Positions 12,264 through 22,084 of a stretch of DNA of 64,000 nucleotides are shown here, one piece after another; the stretch's first letter is position 1; each line of letters opens with the position of its first letter. The position numbers and the translations under genes were made by a program. Source of the DNA: Cladobotryum mycophilum (Eukaryota; Ascomycota; Sordariomycetes; Hypocreales; Hypocreaceae); contig JAVFKD010000016.1 of the NCBI GenBank assembly GCA_036429605.1, positions 2,790,001 through 2,854,000 of the forward strand, written 5' to 3'. The notes below the pieces were generated by a model that worked only from the letters and a program-made list of their open reading frames with translations, did no database searches and was not told where the DNA came from.

Positions 12264-12451
12264 ATGTCCACTCTCAACCTCGGTAGCTGGCCATCTGGCT
12301 TGGCTACCATACTGATTGGTTTTCTAACGCTGTCGATCGTTGTCCGGTTCATATCTGGGAAAAAGGTTCATCCAAACGAGCCGACAGTGACTCCACCATG
12401 GATCCCGTTTGTGGGCCATCTGTTGGGTATGGGCATTCATGGTGGCCGATA
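12264..12451 (+). pseudogene. Cytochrome P450, 5' fragment (exon 1 cut by transposon insertion)
   Basis: First 62 codons of a microsomal cytochrome P450. The start ATG is followed by a hydrophobic anchor (LATILIGFLTLSIVVRF) and the proline-rich hinge PPWIPFVGHLLGMGIHGGRY. At codon 63 (TAC) the reading frame runs into the left terminal repeat of the 12452-17640 element and stops at TAA 12489-12491 after 75 codons. The remainder of the gene continues at 17641. Joining 12449 to 17641 restores GGRYIKR in frame, so the interruption is an insertion and not an independent fragment. Confidence 0.9.
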
Positions 12452-12540
12452 CAGTAGAGGCCGAAATGAGTGTCTGCATTTTGTGTATTAAACTTCTTTC
12501 CGCATGGACCATCTAGTGGGGCTTGTGGCTTATACAGTGC
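12452..12540 (+). repeat. Left terminal inverted repeat
   Basis: Begins CAGTAGAGGCCGAAATGA followed by GTGTC and ends near TATACAGTGC. It matches the reverse complement of 17640-17549. Shared blocks after the outer 23 bp include CCGCATGGACCA versus CCGCACGGACCA, a GTGG..GC..TGTGGCT block, and TACAGTGC. Confidence 0.85.
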
Positions 12541-12761
12541 GCGGCATAACTTAGCACGAAGTACTGTTCCAACATGGCACTAACCATCACATTATAATAA
12601 AATACAAGCACGTAACCTTTAGGTAGGTCATAATTGACTCCTTTACCAGCCCAGTATTACTTAGGATGGGCTTATATACTGCCTTACATATAATAGTTGC
12701 TATAACTTGATAGAGTACGAACATGTACACTGGCTAAAACTGCCCTTTCGGCTTAGCCGCC

Positions 12762-13109
12762 TGTCACAACCGGATCACGGCAAACGTGAAGGGGATAGCG
12801 AAGTGCTAGAATGATCTGAGTGAGAGAGATTACAAGACTCGAGAACAGCTAACTAGCTGCTTTCAAAAGGGCGATGATCAGTTCTATTGATCTCTGAGGA
12901 GTATTTTTCCTCAGGAAATCACCATCTACTTTATAACAGCTTTCTAGCTATTACATAGCAGCGATCTTACTGCTTGATCTTGATCTCTGACCTCAATCCA
13001 TGATATTGCAGTTCGTCAGTGGCAGCGGTCTCGCTGACTCTCGTGACTTTGATCGCCGATCTACCGGATAAACACCGGCTGGCTAGCTTCACAAATTGTG
13101 CTCATGACA
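12762..13109. mobile_element. Solo LTR (348 bp) with 5-bp target duplication
   Basis: Starts TGTCA and ends TGACA, the expected short inverted termini of an LTR (TG...CA). It is flanked on both sides by CCGCC (12757-12761 and 13110-13114), a 5-bp target-site duplication of LTR-retrotransposon type. No gag or pol sequence is present, so this is a solo LTR left by recombination between two LTRs. It lies inside the NLR-carrying element, between the left TIR and the NLR 3' end. Confidence 0.78.
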
Positions 13110-13405
13110 CCGCCAGGCGTTAATAAATTGTATTGTATTGTACTATCACGACCCGAACCAAGGCTCCCCAGGCGACCAATCAGAGGGAAGTGATTACTGC
13201 GACACTACTGTATGACTATTACGTGACTATGTATATGACGTAAAATCAAAGATGTACGGTGGCGACTCAGTATAGTATAAAGCAATTACTGCCCCCAGGC
13301 CCCTTTAAGTTACAGAGTTATAAAAAATTAAATCAAGCATGATATAAATATGTAGAAAGGGCTTGCCTAGAAGACATTATACAAGAGAGGAAACAGATTC
13401 CGCTT

Positions 13406-16400
13406 TTAGCTATACAAGTCTGGCCCAGATGGTGAAAACCGCATTATTAATACCCGACCTGACCTGCACCCAATGGTGACCATAGATCCGAACACAGCCG
13501 ATACATCCGATCGATACTCTGGAGGCAACCAAATCAGAGGCTCATTGTCTTTTGTGATCCATGTACCGTCAGAGCTTATGCCATAGCCACAGATATCCGC
13601 ATCTCGTAAAGATACTTCAGCTGATACCTCAATGACAGACGTATCAATTCTTAGAATACCAATCTCAGTAATAAGACGCGAGTTATCTGTTGGATCAAAT
13701 TTCAGGTATTCTATAGACCGACCAACATTAACAGTCTGCAAACAGGCGCCTGAGGTTGCATCCCAGAGTCTGACTGTGTTATCGTATGAACCTGAGGCGA
13801 GCCGCTGGCCATCAGGTGAGAACACAACTGATCGTACCCAATCATTATGGCCCTCGAGAGTCTGAAGACAGGCGCCTGAGTTTGCATCCCAGATTCTGAC
13901 TGTGTTATCGTTTGAACCTGAGGCGAGCCGCTGGCCATCAGGTGAGAACACAACTGATCGTACCGAACCATTATGGCCCTCGAGAGTCTGAAGACAGGCG
14001 CCTGAGTTTGCATCCCAGATTCTGACTGTGTTATCGTCTGAACCTGAGGCGAGCCGCTGGCCATCAGGTGAGAACACAACTGATCGTACCGAACCATTAT
14101 GGCCCTCGAGAGTCTGAAGACAGGCGCCTGAGTTTGCATCCCAGATTCTGACTGTGTTATCGTCTGAACCTGAGGCGAGCCGCTGGCCATCAGGTGAGAA
14201 CACAACTGATCGTACCGAACCATTATGGCCCTCGAGAGTCTGAAGACAGGCGCCTGAGTTTGCATCCCAGATTCTGACTGTGTTATCGTCTGAACCTGAG
14301 GCGAGCCGCTGGCCATCAGGTGAGAACACAACTGATCGTACCGAACCATTATGGCCCTCGAGAGTCTGAAGACAGGCGCCTGAGTTTGCATCCCAGATTC
14401 TGACTGTGTTATCGTCTGAACCTGAGGCGAGCCGCTGGCCATCAGGTGAGAACACAACTGATCGTACCGAACCATTATGGCCCTCGAGAGTCTGAAGACA
14501 GGCGCCTGAGTTTGCATCCCAGATTCTGACTGTGTTATCGTCTGAACCTGAGGCGAGCCGCTGGCCATCAGGTGAGAACACAACTGATCGTACCGAACCA
14601 TTATGGCCCTCAAGAGTCTGAAGACAGGCGCCTGAGTTTGCATCCCAGAGTCTGACTGTGTTATCGTTTGAACCTGAGGCGAGCCGCTGGCCATCAGGTG
14701 AGAACACAACTGAGAGTACCGAACCATTATGGCCCTCAAGAGTTTGAAGACAGGCGTTCCAGTCCTCTTCTACAATCGGCGCTGAGAGTATCCATGCTGG
14801 CTCCTTATCCTTGAATATTCTCCGTATTTTACTCTGCTCGGGACTAAAGATAAGCGCAGATATGTATACTTGAAGTGGCGTATGCTCGATTACCCAACTA
14901 TTTCGAGAAATAAATCGCCAAGCATCTTGTACCAAACTTAACTCCTGGCTTTCAGGTATTTTTGGCTGCTCTAGTTAGCATATGTTTAAAAATGAGTTTG
15001 GGCAAATAGAAACTAACTTCTAATAGCTCCGTAGAGGCTGTTTTCGAATAAATACCTTTTATCCTAGCTTTGAGCCGGTAGAAATATGTTCGGGGTGACT
15101 TTTGCTTCATTATCTGTTTATCTTGAGCAGCAAGTCGCTCGGAATTCTCAAGTGAAGCTAATCTTTTGCCTTGAGTTATTTGTCCCTATTATAATTAGCT
15201 AACGTTTAACAGATATTCGATTATCTACACACTAACTCGAACTAGACTCTCAAGTCTTGTCATCGAACGGACGCCTTCTGATATCCCCCGCAAAAGGCTC
15301 AGAGCTTCGAGCCAATGAAGAAAATGACGGCGCAAGAAGCTATCAATTAAGCCGCCGTCCTGGAGGTCATGTCTCACGTTTTCGCCGAGACCGCAATCAT
15401 GAAGATGATTAATCCAGTAGACACATGAGTACCGAGCCGCAGCTAGCGGATCTATGTTGGGTTGTTGGACTTGATTGATTGGGTATCCAGGAGCGCCAAG
15501 ATTATAGAGATCGTTTCGTAACGTGTCGTTCATGGCTTGCAATGATTGAGAAAAAATAGTATAATGAACATCTTGAGGGCTGGATGGAGAGATAGTAGAC
15601 CAGACCTCAGCTGTAGTTAAGTAATCTTTTGCTGATTGATGGATGAAGTAGACCATGTCGCCACGAATAGTTAGAAAGGATCCGCAGAGACGTATAACCC
15701 CCTTAAGTGATGAGATATCTTCTGAAAACTCCTCGCTTCTTTTAATGAGTGAATAGAGTTCATGGAGGGTGACTGGTCGGTAGACGGTTGCTACCACAGT
15801 AAGGATCTGTTTACACAGAGATACATCCTTATCATCGTCCAATTGGAGTATCTGGTCTAGCATTTGCTCATACAAGGAATCGAGGCCCGGTGGAAAAGCC
15901 CTAAGTTTTTCAACCACTTTACCACTTCTAACTTTCTCAAGGTTATGACAAGCCAAGGCAACCCAGAGAAAGGTGTCGTGAGAGTTAGAAACTAGGTACT
16001 GTTCGACGGTATGTTGTGTTGCAGTGTTATAACCTTTTTGGCGTGTTAGGAGTTCTACCTTGTACCGGATGTAAGTCTGAACAGCGGTGGAGATTGAATC
16101 CTCATTCAGTTCAAGGCATATCCTGATTTTCTGCTCAGTATTTTTCAGCTGCTCTTCAATGCTTGGCCAGTTGCGACTTGAAACGATCCACTTGGCATGA
16201 GAAGAAAAACGGGCCTGAGAAATAAAGCTGAGTAGGCGTGGAAGATCTTCTGTGCACTCATCGAGAGCGTCAATGACCAACACTGCATCTCCAAGCTTTG
16301 GATCATTAAGCATCGCCATCAGTATCTTGGATAGTGCTGTCCAGGCATTCCCATCTTCAAACAGCTGTCTGCCTGCGTGATCGTACTTTTCTCGAACATG

Positions 16401-16874
16401 AGAAATAAGCGATGGCCGTTGAACAACAAGGCTATAGATGAGCCCTCGCAGCACAGCGGTTGCACTTCTTAGTCTTGCTTCAGTTGCCTGACAAAAGAAG
16501 TATGAGAGGCGATATACTGCAAGCTTCCCCAGCTCATTGATAATGCCGCATAACAGCATCGTCTTTCCCTTACCAGGATCCCCCTTGATCCAAAGTAGGC
16601 GGTATTGCTGATTTTTAAGCCATGCCTGGAAGTCCGCATGGTCGAGGATCCAGCAATATGAGTCTTGAAGCAAGCCGCCTTTAGTTTCTTCGATACGCGT
16701 TTTGTCATCGCGGGGATCCGTTTGAAGTAAGTCCCTGAGGCATTCGTTGTTCTCCCTCTGTTGTTGAGGGTTATGAAAGTTAATATTAACGACTCCTCCT
16801 GAGACTATATTGCCAGCTAGAGTATTGTGGCCCTCAATTGAGCCGTGGAATGATGTATATACTCCATCAGCCAT
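13406..16874 (-). CDS. NACHT-WD40 NLR-like protein (HET-E/NWD family type), cargo of the TIR element
   Basis: STAND/NLR-type protein of the class that controls heterokaryon incompatibility and cell death in fungi. Exons are 16874-15237, 15185-15018 and about 14965-13406, with introns of about 50 bp; the product is about 1120 aa. Residues 1-35 are rich in Gly, Asn and His (GSIEGHNTLAGNIVSGGVVN) and resemble the short amyloid-type motifs at the N-terminus of some fungal NLRs, in place of a HET or goodbye domain. The NACHT domain has Walker A GDPGKGKT (about 98-105) and Walker B VLVIDALDEC (about 198-207). Exon 2 encodes a charged 56-residue linker, and HTPLQVYISALIFSPEQS before the WD repeats is typical of the NWD family. 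Eight WD40 repeats of 42 aa (126 bp) follow, nearly identical at DNA level. No disabling change is seen. The second-intron acceptor is uncertain by 3 bp. Confidence 0.88.
13745..14752 (-). repeat. Eight tandem 126-bp WD40-encoding repeats
   Basis: A 126-bp unit encoding 42 residues (LEGHNGSVRSVVFSPDGQ...) is repeated eight times; the conserved GAACCTGAGGCGAGCCGC block recurs every 126 bp from 13788 to 14670. Five consecutive central copies (block positions 14040-14544) encode the same SDDN variant, while the outer copies encode SYDN or SNDN. Near-identity including silent positions implies recent duplication or gene conversion. Confidence 0.95.
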
Positions 16875-17548
16875 GTTGAGTTAGAGGACAAGAGTAGCAA
16901 GACTGCGTCTGTCTTGAAAAAAAACTATTGCTCAGTCTCCTTGACTACCCTTAACTTAGTAAATAAAAGTAATAGATAATAAACACAGCCAGGCAATTTT
17001 ACTTCCGACTTTATTGCAGTTAGTTTCGGGCCGCAATTACTTGATCAGGCCGTTAGGCCTTACAGGTATGCTACCCCGCACATAGGGATCCCCACATCTT
17101 AGGCACCCTGCTTTATCACAAACTTGAGAATTCATTCTATTGTATTATCTTTCATCATTGTAGATAGCTAAGGGAGTTCTCCCTAATATATAGTCAATCT
17201 ATGTATTTATTTATATTGTACCTCACGTAACTAAGACAAAGTGACAGCATGCGCTCATGCCTTAAGAAGTGAGGTGTTGGCTACAGCTGCCTGATATCTA
17301 AGTATGTAAAACTTCAGTTAGGCCTTTGCTACATCAGGAGGCAGTAAGTTGCGGAGCCATCACGCTGTCAGTGACAATAAGCCTGTTCTGGCTCTTGGTG
17401 GCGCGATTTGGCCGATTACGTTGCCGCCTAAATAGAGCTAAAGTGGTGAGATCAGCTTATGCCTTAGAAATTAGGAGTCAGCTATTGCTGCCTGACGCTG
17501 TGCCTCAAATGTCCAGTTCAGGCCAGGGTACGCATTAACCCGACGCAT
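16875..17548. other. Right internal spacer of the element, with a degenerate repeated segment
   Basis: No gene. A segment at about 17251-17293 (CTCATGCCTTAAGAAGTGAG...CTGCCTGA) recurs in diverged form at about 17452-17495, spaced about 200 bp. These may be subterminal repeats of the element or decayed older repeats. The stretch is AT-rich compared with the flanking P450 coding sequence. Confidence 0.4.
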
Positions 17549-17640
17549 GCACTGTACCAGCCACATTGCGCCACACAATTGGTCCGTGCGGAGAATCTTT
17601 CTACATTGAACAACGGCGACATTCATTTCGGCCTCTACTG
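17549..17640 (-). repeat. Right terminal inverted repeat
   Basis: Ends GACATTCATTTCGGCCTCTACTG directly before the TA at 17641-17642. It is the reverse complement of the left repeat at 12452, with one mismatch in the outer 23 bp and gapped similarity over about 90 bp. Confidence 0.85.
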
Positions 17641-19086
17641 TACATCAAGCGGTTAGGGTTGGTCAAAATTCCCCATGGTTGAATGTGAGACATGTTGCTG
17701 ACAACATGAAGACTGTCCCACCCCGAAGAGCCCATCCTGACGCTGCCAGTGCCAGGCTCTCGGATCTATGTTGTCACGGAGCCTTCACTAGCGGCTGCCA
17801 TACAACGCAACACGAAAACGTTGTCATTTTCACCAATGTTGCCCGAGATTACCAAGCGAGTGCTTGGACTTGATGAATCCACTATTCGTATCGTCAGTCA
17901 GAACGTTGACCCAGAACCAGGCGAGCCACGGGGCTTCTTGGCCGATGTGCATGACTTGATATATAGCTCTCTTGGGCCGGGCGAGTATCTTAATCTCTTG
18001 AGCTGTGAGGCGTCTCAAGAACTGTGCCATCAACTCCACAACCAATCTTTATCCCTTGACCAAAATGCTTCGTCCGAAATTGTAGATCTTCTTGGCTGGA
18101 TTCGTCATTTGGTCACAATCGGCACAGCAAATTACCTTTTTGGGCCCCATAATCCTATTGCTGAAGAGCCAGCGCTTGAGGATGCATTCTGGGCTTTTGA
18201 TCATGGTCTAGGCAGGTTGCTGATTGGCATTTTACCAGTACTGACGGCGTCTAAAGCTTATCGCGGGCGTGAAAAGATGGTAGTTGGCTTCAAAAAGTAC
18301 TTTGAAGCAGGCCATCTGGAATCGGCATCTAAAATTATCCAAGGGCGAGCTCGTATCGAGAAGGAATATGGAATGAGCCTGGATATGACCGCCCGTTCAG
18401 CACTATCATTTTTGTTTGCTGGTATTGTGAATACCACTACGACAACGTTTTGGGTAGTTGTCCGGCTATTTGCTGATGAGCAGCTTCTTGGTCGCGTACG
18501 CCAAGAGGTGATTCAGGCGCTCGAAGCAAGCGCCGAACAGGCGGGCTCCAACTCACTGAGCATCGGGCTTATCAAGGAAAAATGCACGACGTTGGTGGCG
18601 GTCTATCGAGAAAGCCTGCGAATAGGCTCTGAGAATTTCTCCGTCCGAATGGTCAAGGAGGATATGATATTAGCTGACCGGTACTTTCTCAAAAAGGGAG
18701 CGGCTGTGCAGATCTCAGGGGGCGTGATTCATGCCAACCCATCCATTTGGGGTGACGACGCTGATGAATTTAACCCGGATCGATTTCTCGGTCAGAAGAG
18801 CAAATCCGGCGGTTATCACCCTGCGGCCTTCCGAGGCTTTGGTGGTGGCAAGACATTGTGTCCTGGGCGTGATTTTGCTACCAACGAAATCTTATTGTTT
18901 GCTGCTCTGATTGTCCACGCATTTGATATGGTTACTCCCGATGGAGGCACAGTTGTCGTTCCTAAGAAGAATGATAGAGTGATGCCCGTCCACATTCTAG
19001 AACCAGCCGCTGGTGAATGTCCAAAGGTTGTAATCAGGACGAGGGAAGAAGCTGTGACGCTGAGTGAGCTTAGAGTCGTGATGTAG
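17641..19086 (+). pseudogene. Cytochrome P450, 3' fragment (rest of the interrupted gene)
   Basis: Remainder of the P450 begun at 12264. The end of exon 1 is 17641-17651. A 60-bp intron follows (GTTAGG...CATGAAG, branch-like TGCTGAC), and exon 2 is 17712-19086. Features in order: LTLPVPGSRIYVVTEPSLA, an I-helix AGIVNTTTTT, the ExxR motif ESLR, and the heme loop FRGFGGGKTLCPGRDFA with its Cys ligand. The heme loop and the N-T type I-helix resemble the CYP7/CYP8-like fungal P450s. Without the insertion the protein would be about 523 aa. No other disabling mutation is visible, so the insertion appears young, or a separate transcript of this part still has some use. The substrate cannot be told, and no biosynthetic neighbours are present. 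Confidence 0.88.
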
Positions 19087-19697
19087 GGCCCTCTGCACGT
19101 ACAAATACTAGAAGTCGGCCGATCATTCTCCTGTTTGGTGCAGAACTTCATTCCGCTATGCCTTTCGTTTGCCAACCGAAGACGCGCAGTACTGTATTTG
19201 CAAACATAGAGTACTTAGAGTGACAAGTAGAAGATGATTTTAATTTTATTCAGGTCTACGTTCACCTTGTGTGGTCTGCAAAGCGGAAATCCGGAAAGGG
19301 GGAAGGACCAACGTTGGTGTTGTCGGCCCAAAGCAGGTGCAACCAGCAGAGCCGACAATCACAGCTGCACACAAACACCAGCCTTCAACAATCACCACTG
19401 CCAAGTTTCTTTTGCCTTGCCATTCATTCTCCTAATATTGTCATGCAGCGCACAAAAAAACCGGAGAAACAAGCTGCGCACAGCGAAACAATTAGGAGAC
19501 AATAGCCAATGTGAATGTGCAAACAAAAGGAGTAAGCGCCCCTCCGCCTCGCATCTGCACATTTCAACTCATTACATCTAATTTCTACGGCGAATTTTCA
19601 ACCTTGACGCATTCACTTCATCTGATCCCAACACTTCTTTCATAACCTAAACACTCTACTGGTAGAGGTCCTCGATTCAATATTTGCCTTGCGCGAA
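19087..19697. other. Intergenic region
   Basis: About 0.6 kb between the P450 3' fragment and the KAR5-like gene. Nothing supported; it probably contains the promoter and 5' UTR of the downstream gene. Confidence 0.4.
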
Positions 19698-21582
19698 ATG
19701 GCTAGAGTGCTTCTGCCAACTCTCCTCCTCTGGAGCTTCTCCGTCGCCCTCAACCTCTTCGCCTTCAGTGCTCATGCATTTTCATGGGGTGGAGTACGGC
19801 AGGCACAAAGTGAGTTCCCCAAGAAAACCCCATAATCTTCCTAAATTTACCTATTTTCTAACAACTCGTAGAAGTAGAAGTCTCGATGGAGCCCCCGCGC
19901 AGTCGACACAGCCATGCATACACTTCTAGTCCGGAGTCACGACTACCAAACATGTATATGATTGCACTCAGCGAGCTCCAAGAACTCGAATCGGAGCCTC
20001 TTTGTCACAGAATTGCAGCCCGCCTTCTAGTCAATAACTGTCAGATCCTCGATGGTCAAAACGATGCGACAGTCCTGATGGATACGGGAAGAGCCGCAAG
20101 AGACTTTGTGGATTCATATGCCGCGAGCTTAGCCATATGCGATTTGGAGAGAGGCAGCTTTCGGATACCATCTGCATGTTCCAAGTTCCGAGAATCTACA
20201 TTGGCTAGCGTATCCCCTCCGTCCAAGCCTCAGCTCCATGTAACAACGGCTGAGATTGATGGATGTCTCGAGGGCTTGGCGCAATCCGATTCAGCATGGA
20301 ACACTTGGGTCAGCTATAGGCACAAGGCCTTGAGATTTTGTGAAGCGGCTCGGGCCGACAACGAAAAAGGTATGCACTATGTAAAGGATGACAGGAACCA
20401 CACTAAATATTCCTAGATCAAAATATCAGGCTTCATCAGAGAATCACAAACATCCTTTCTAGGCTCACGACACAACTTGAAAAGGAAATGGATGGTCATT
20501 TTCAATCGCTCAATCGCATGTTCCGAGATGCAAGCATGGCAGCGGAAAACCTGAAACCCCAATTATATCACATCAGCGATGGACTTGCTGAGATTGAAAG
20601 CATACTCAGAACCTTTTTGATTCCAAATGCCCAGGTATGTTTGACTATACTTTAATAGAACTACAAGTCTCTAACGTCTAATAGCAATCAGCTGATTCTA
20701 TTACCACGGCGCGAGAAGAGGCGAAAACGCTAGAGGAATTGCTAGCCATGTTGGTCAGAACGGTACATGCACAGAATTCCGAGATGGTACAATCTCATGA
20801 AACTTCCTTGCGCGTGTCCACTGAAAAGGTCAGCAACGAGATCGGCGTGGTAATGACTTCATTAGCAGCAGTCTTAATGTCATCGACGTCTTTGCAAAAG
20901 GAAATTGTACGTCCACCTCTCCACACTAGTTGCTCACTTAAACTAACAAGGCTGGTCAGGAGAATTCGCAACTGAGGGCGGCTGAGGTTGCCTTTAGACA
21001 GGAAAGGATTGAAATGGTATGTCCCCCAGCTAATTATTAGCACTGGTTGCTAATCCAACGAAGGGCATGAAGAGACTCGAGGGGATGGCCGATACACTGT
21101 CGATTCAACAGGAAGGTCATCAAGAACGCCTCGACCATGCACAGCAGTCAGCTACCGAACTCTTGGGAATTCTCGACTCAGCCTCATCGTCTGCAGCAAC
21201 TTTACAAAGCTCCATCTACAGTGGCTTTGGTTGGACCGCCTGGTGGCCGTATGTGTTCTGTCCCATCACATCTCTTGTTGTTGGGTCCTATGGGCTTCCG
21301 CCATCCACAACTAGAAATTTTTTGCTTATAGGCCTGGGTAAGTAATATGAAGCGAGGTAGGTGAGCATTTTACTGACTATTCGAGTAGGAGAAATTGCTG
21401 GCTTGGCCATGTCAGTAGCCAACCAATATGGGGCCAAATTCGGAGCAGAAGTTACGATTCACAATAAAGAAGACGCAAAATTCAACAAGACGGTAACATT
21501 TCATGACACAATATATCCCAACAGCGACCTACCTCTTGATGGACATTTCCAGCAGATCAAGTTTTCTAAGAACGTCTATTAG
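19698..21582 (+). CDS. KAR5/Tht1-like nuclear membrane fusion protein
   Basis: Predicted ER/nuclear-envelope membrane protein needed for nuclear fusion (karyogamy) after mating. Seven exons: 19698-19809, 19872-20369, 20417-20634, 20685-20906, 20960-21016, 21064-21337 and 21389-21582, all with GT-AG introns of about 47-62 bp that keep one frame. Exon 1 encodes a signal peptide (MARVLLPTLLLWSFSVALNL). Exon 2 has the family segment ELQELESEPLCHRIAARLLV followed by NNCQ and the SYAASLAICDLERGSF region with conserved Cys. Exons 3-6 encode long amphipathic helices. A hydrophobic block near FGWTAWWPYVFCPITSLVVG and NFLLIGLGEIAGLAMSV gives the C-terminal membrane segments. The last about 45 residues after that block are hydrophilic and unlike what I expect of the family, so the true C-terminus may differ. 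Confidence 0.78.
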
Positions 21583-21898
21583 TTCGACGTTTGGAGCACA
21601 ACTTCTCGGGTCAGTCTATAACTCGATGAGCGTGAAGATTTTTAGATTTATGGGATTGGCGTTTTTATTATTATTTCGTTTATGGATCTAGAGGGACATT
21701 GCTTGCGAAATTGGGAGTTTATGGGATAAAGATTGGCGAGATGGGAGCGGATACTGGGCCTGTTATTGGGAAGGTTTCTTAGAGGCCTTGTAGGCGGTTC
21801 AACAAAAGCGATTTCCATCAAATAGCGAATTTAGCCTTGAGTTATCTCACATTGCGAGGTTTAATGTTCAATTTGACGAGGATGAGGAGTTGTTTTGA
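21583..21898 (+). pseudogene. Coding-like remnant of unknown identity
   Basis: From 21692 one frame reads a Trp-rich segment (GSLWDKDWRDGSGYWACYW, then EGFLEAL), a TAG stop at 21791-21793, and then in the same frame AVQQKRF...ELSHIARFNVQFDEDEELF with a stop at 21896. The TAG could derive from CAG by a C-to-T change, as RIP or deamination would produce. A possible splice acceptor (ATCTAG) lies just before 21692. It could be an exon of a decayed gene or an alternative 3' part of the KAR5-like gene. I do not recognise the family. Confidence 0.3.
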
Positions 21899-22084
21899 GT
21901 TGTGATAAATGGCGAGGCAAGCATTGTAGCGAATTACCTAACAAATATTACTGGTGCCGATCTGCGGAACAATTTTGCTGCTACGCCCAAACTCCCGTCT
22001 TGCATGCCATATCATCCATGTGAGATATATAAGGTATCATAGGCACGCATTAATTCATTACGGCTAAAGACACCATCTATAACC

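Larger units (their letters stand above)
12452..17640. mobile_element. Non-autonomous TA-flanked TIR element carrying an NLR gene (Tc1/mariner-like)
   Basis: A 5189-bp insertion in a P450 codon. Both ends begin CAGTAGAGGCCGAAATGA in inverted orientation and are flanked by TA (12450-12451 and 17641-17642). A TA duplication with a CAGT-type end is typical of the Tc1/mariner superfamily. The inverted repeats are strict for the first 23 bp (22 matches) and recognisable with gaps for about 90 bp. No transposase-like ORF is seen; the only coding cargo is the NACHT-WD40 gene on the minus strand. A solo LTR is nested at 12762-13109. The unoccupied target is predicted to read GGCCGATACATCAAG. Confidence 0.82.

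Noticed and set aside
13711..14739. 342-codon frame overlapping the WD40 repeats
   Set aside because: The 126-bp repeat is a multiple of three, so an alternative frame stays open through every copy. The WD40 frame is the one with protein-family meaning.
12452..17640. Two separate MITEs flanking an NLR instead of one element
   Set aside because: P450 sequence continues exactly on both sides of single outward-facing repeat ends with one TA each, which fits a single insertion event.
19660..19690. GGTCCTCGATTCAA considered as a tRNA B-box
   Set aside because: No matching A-box or acceptor stem could be found around it. No other convincing tRNA signal was noticed in the window.
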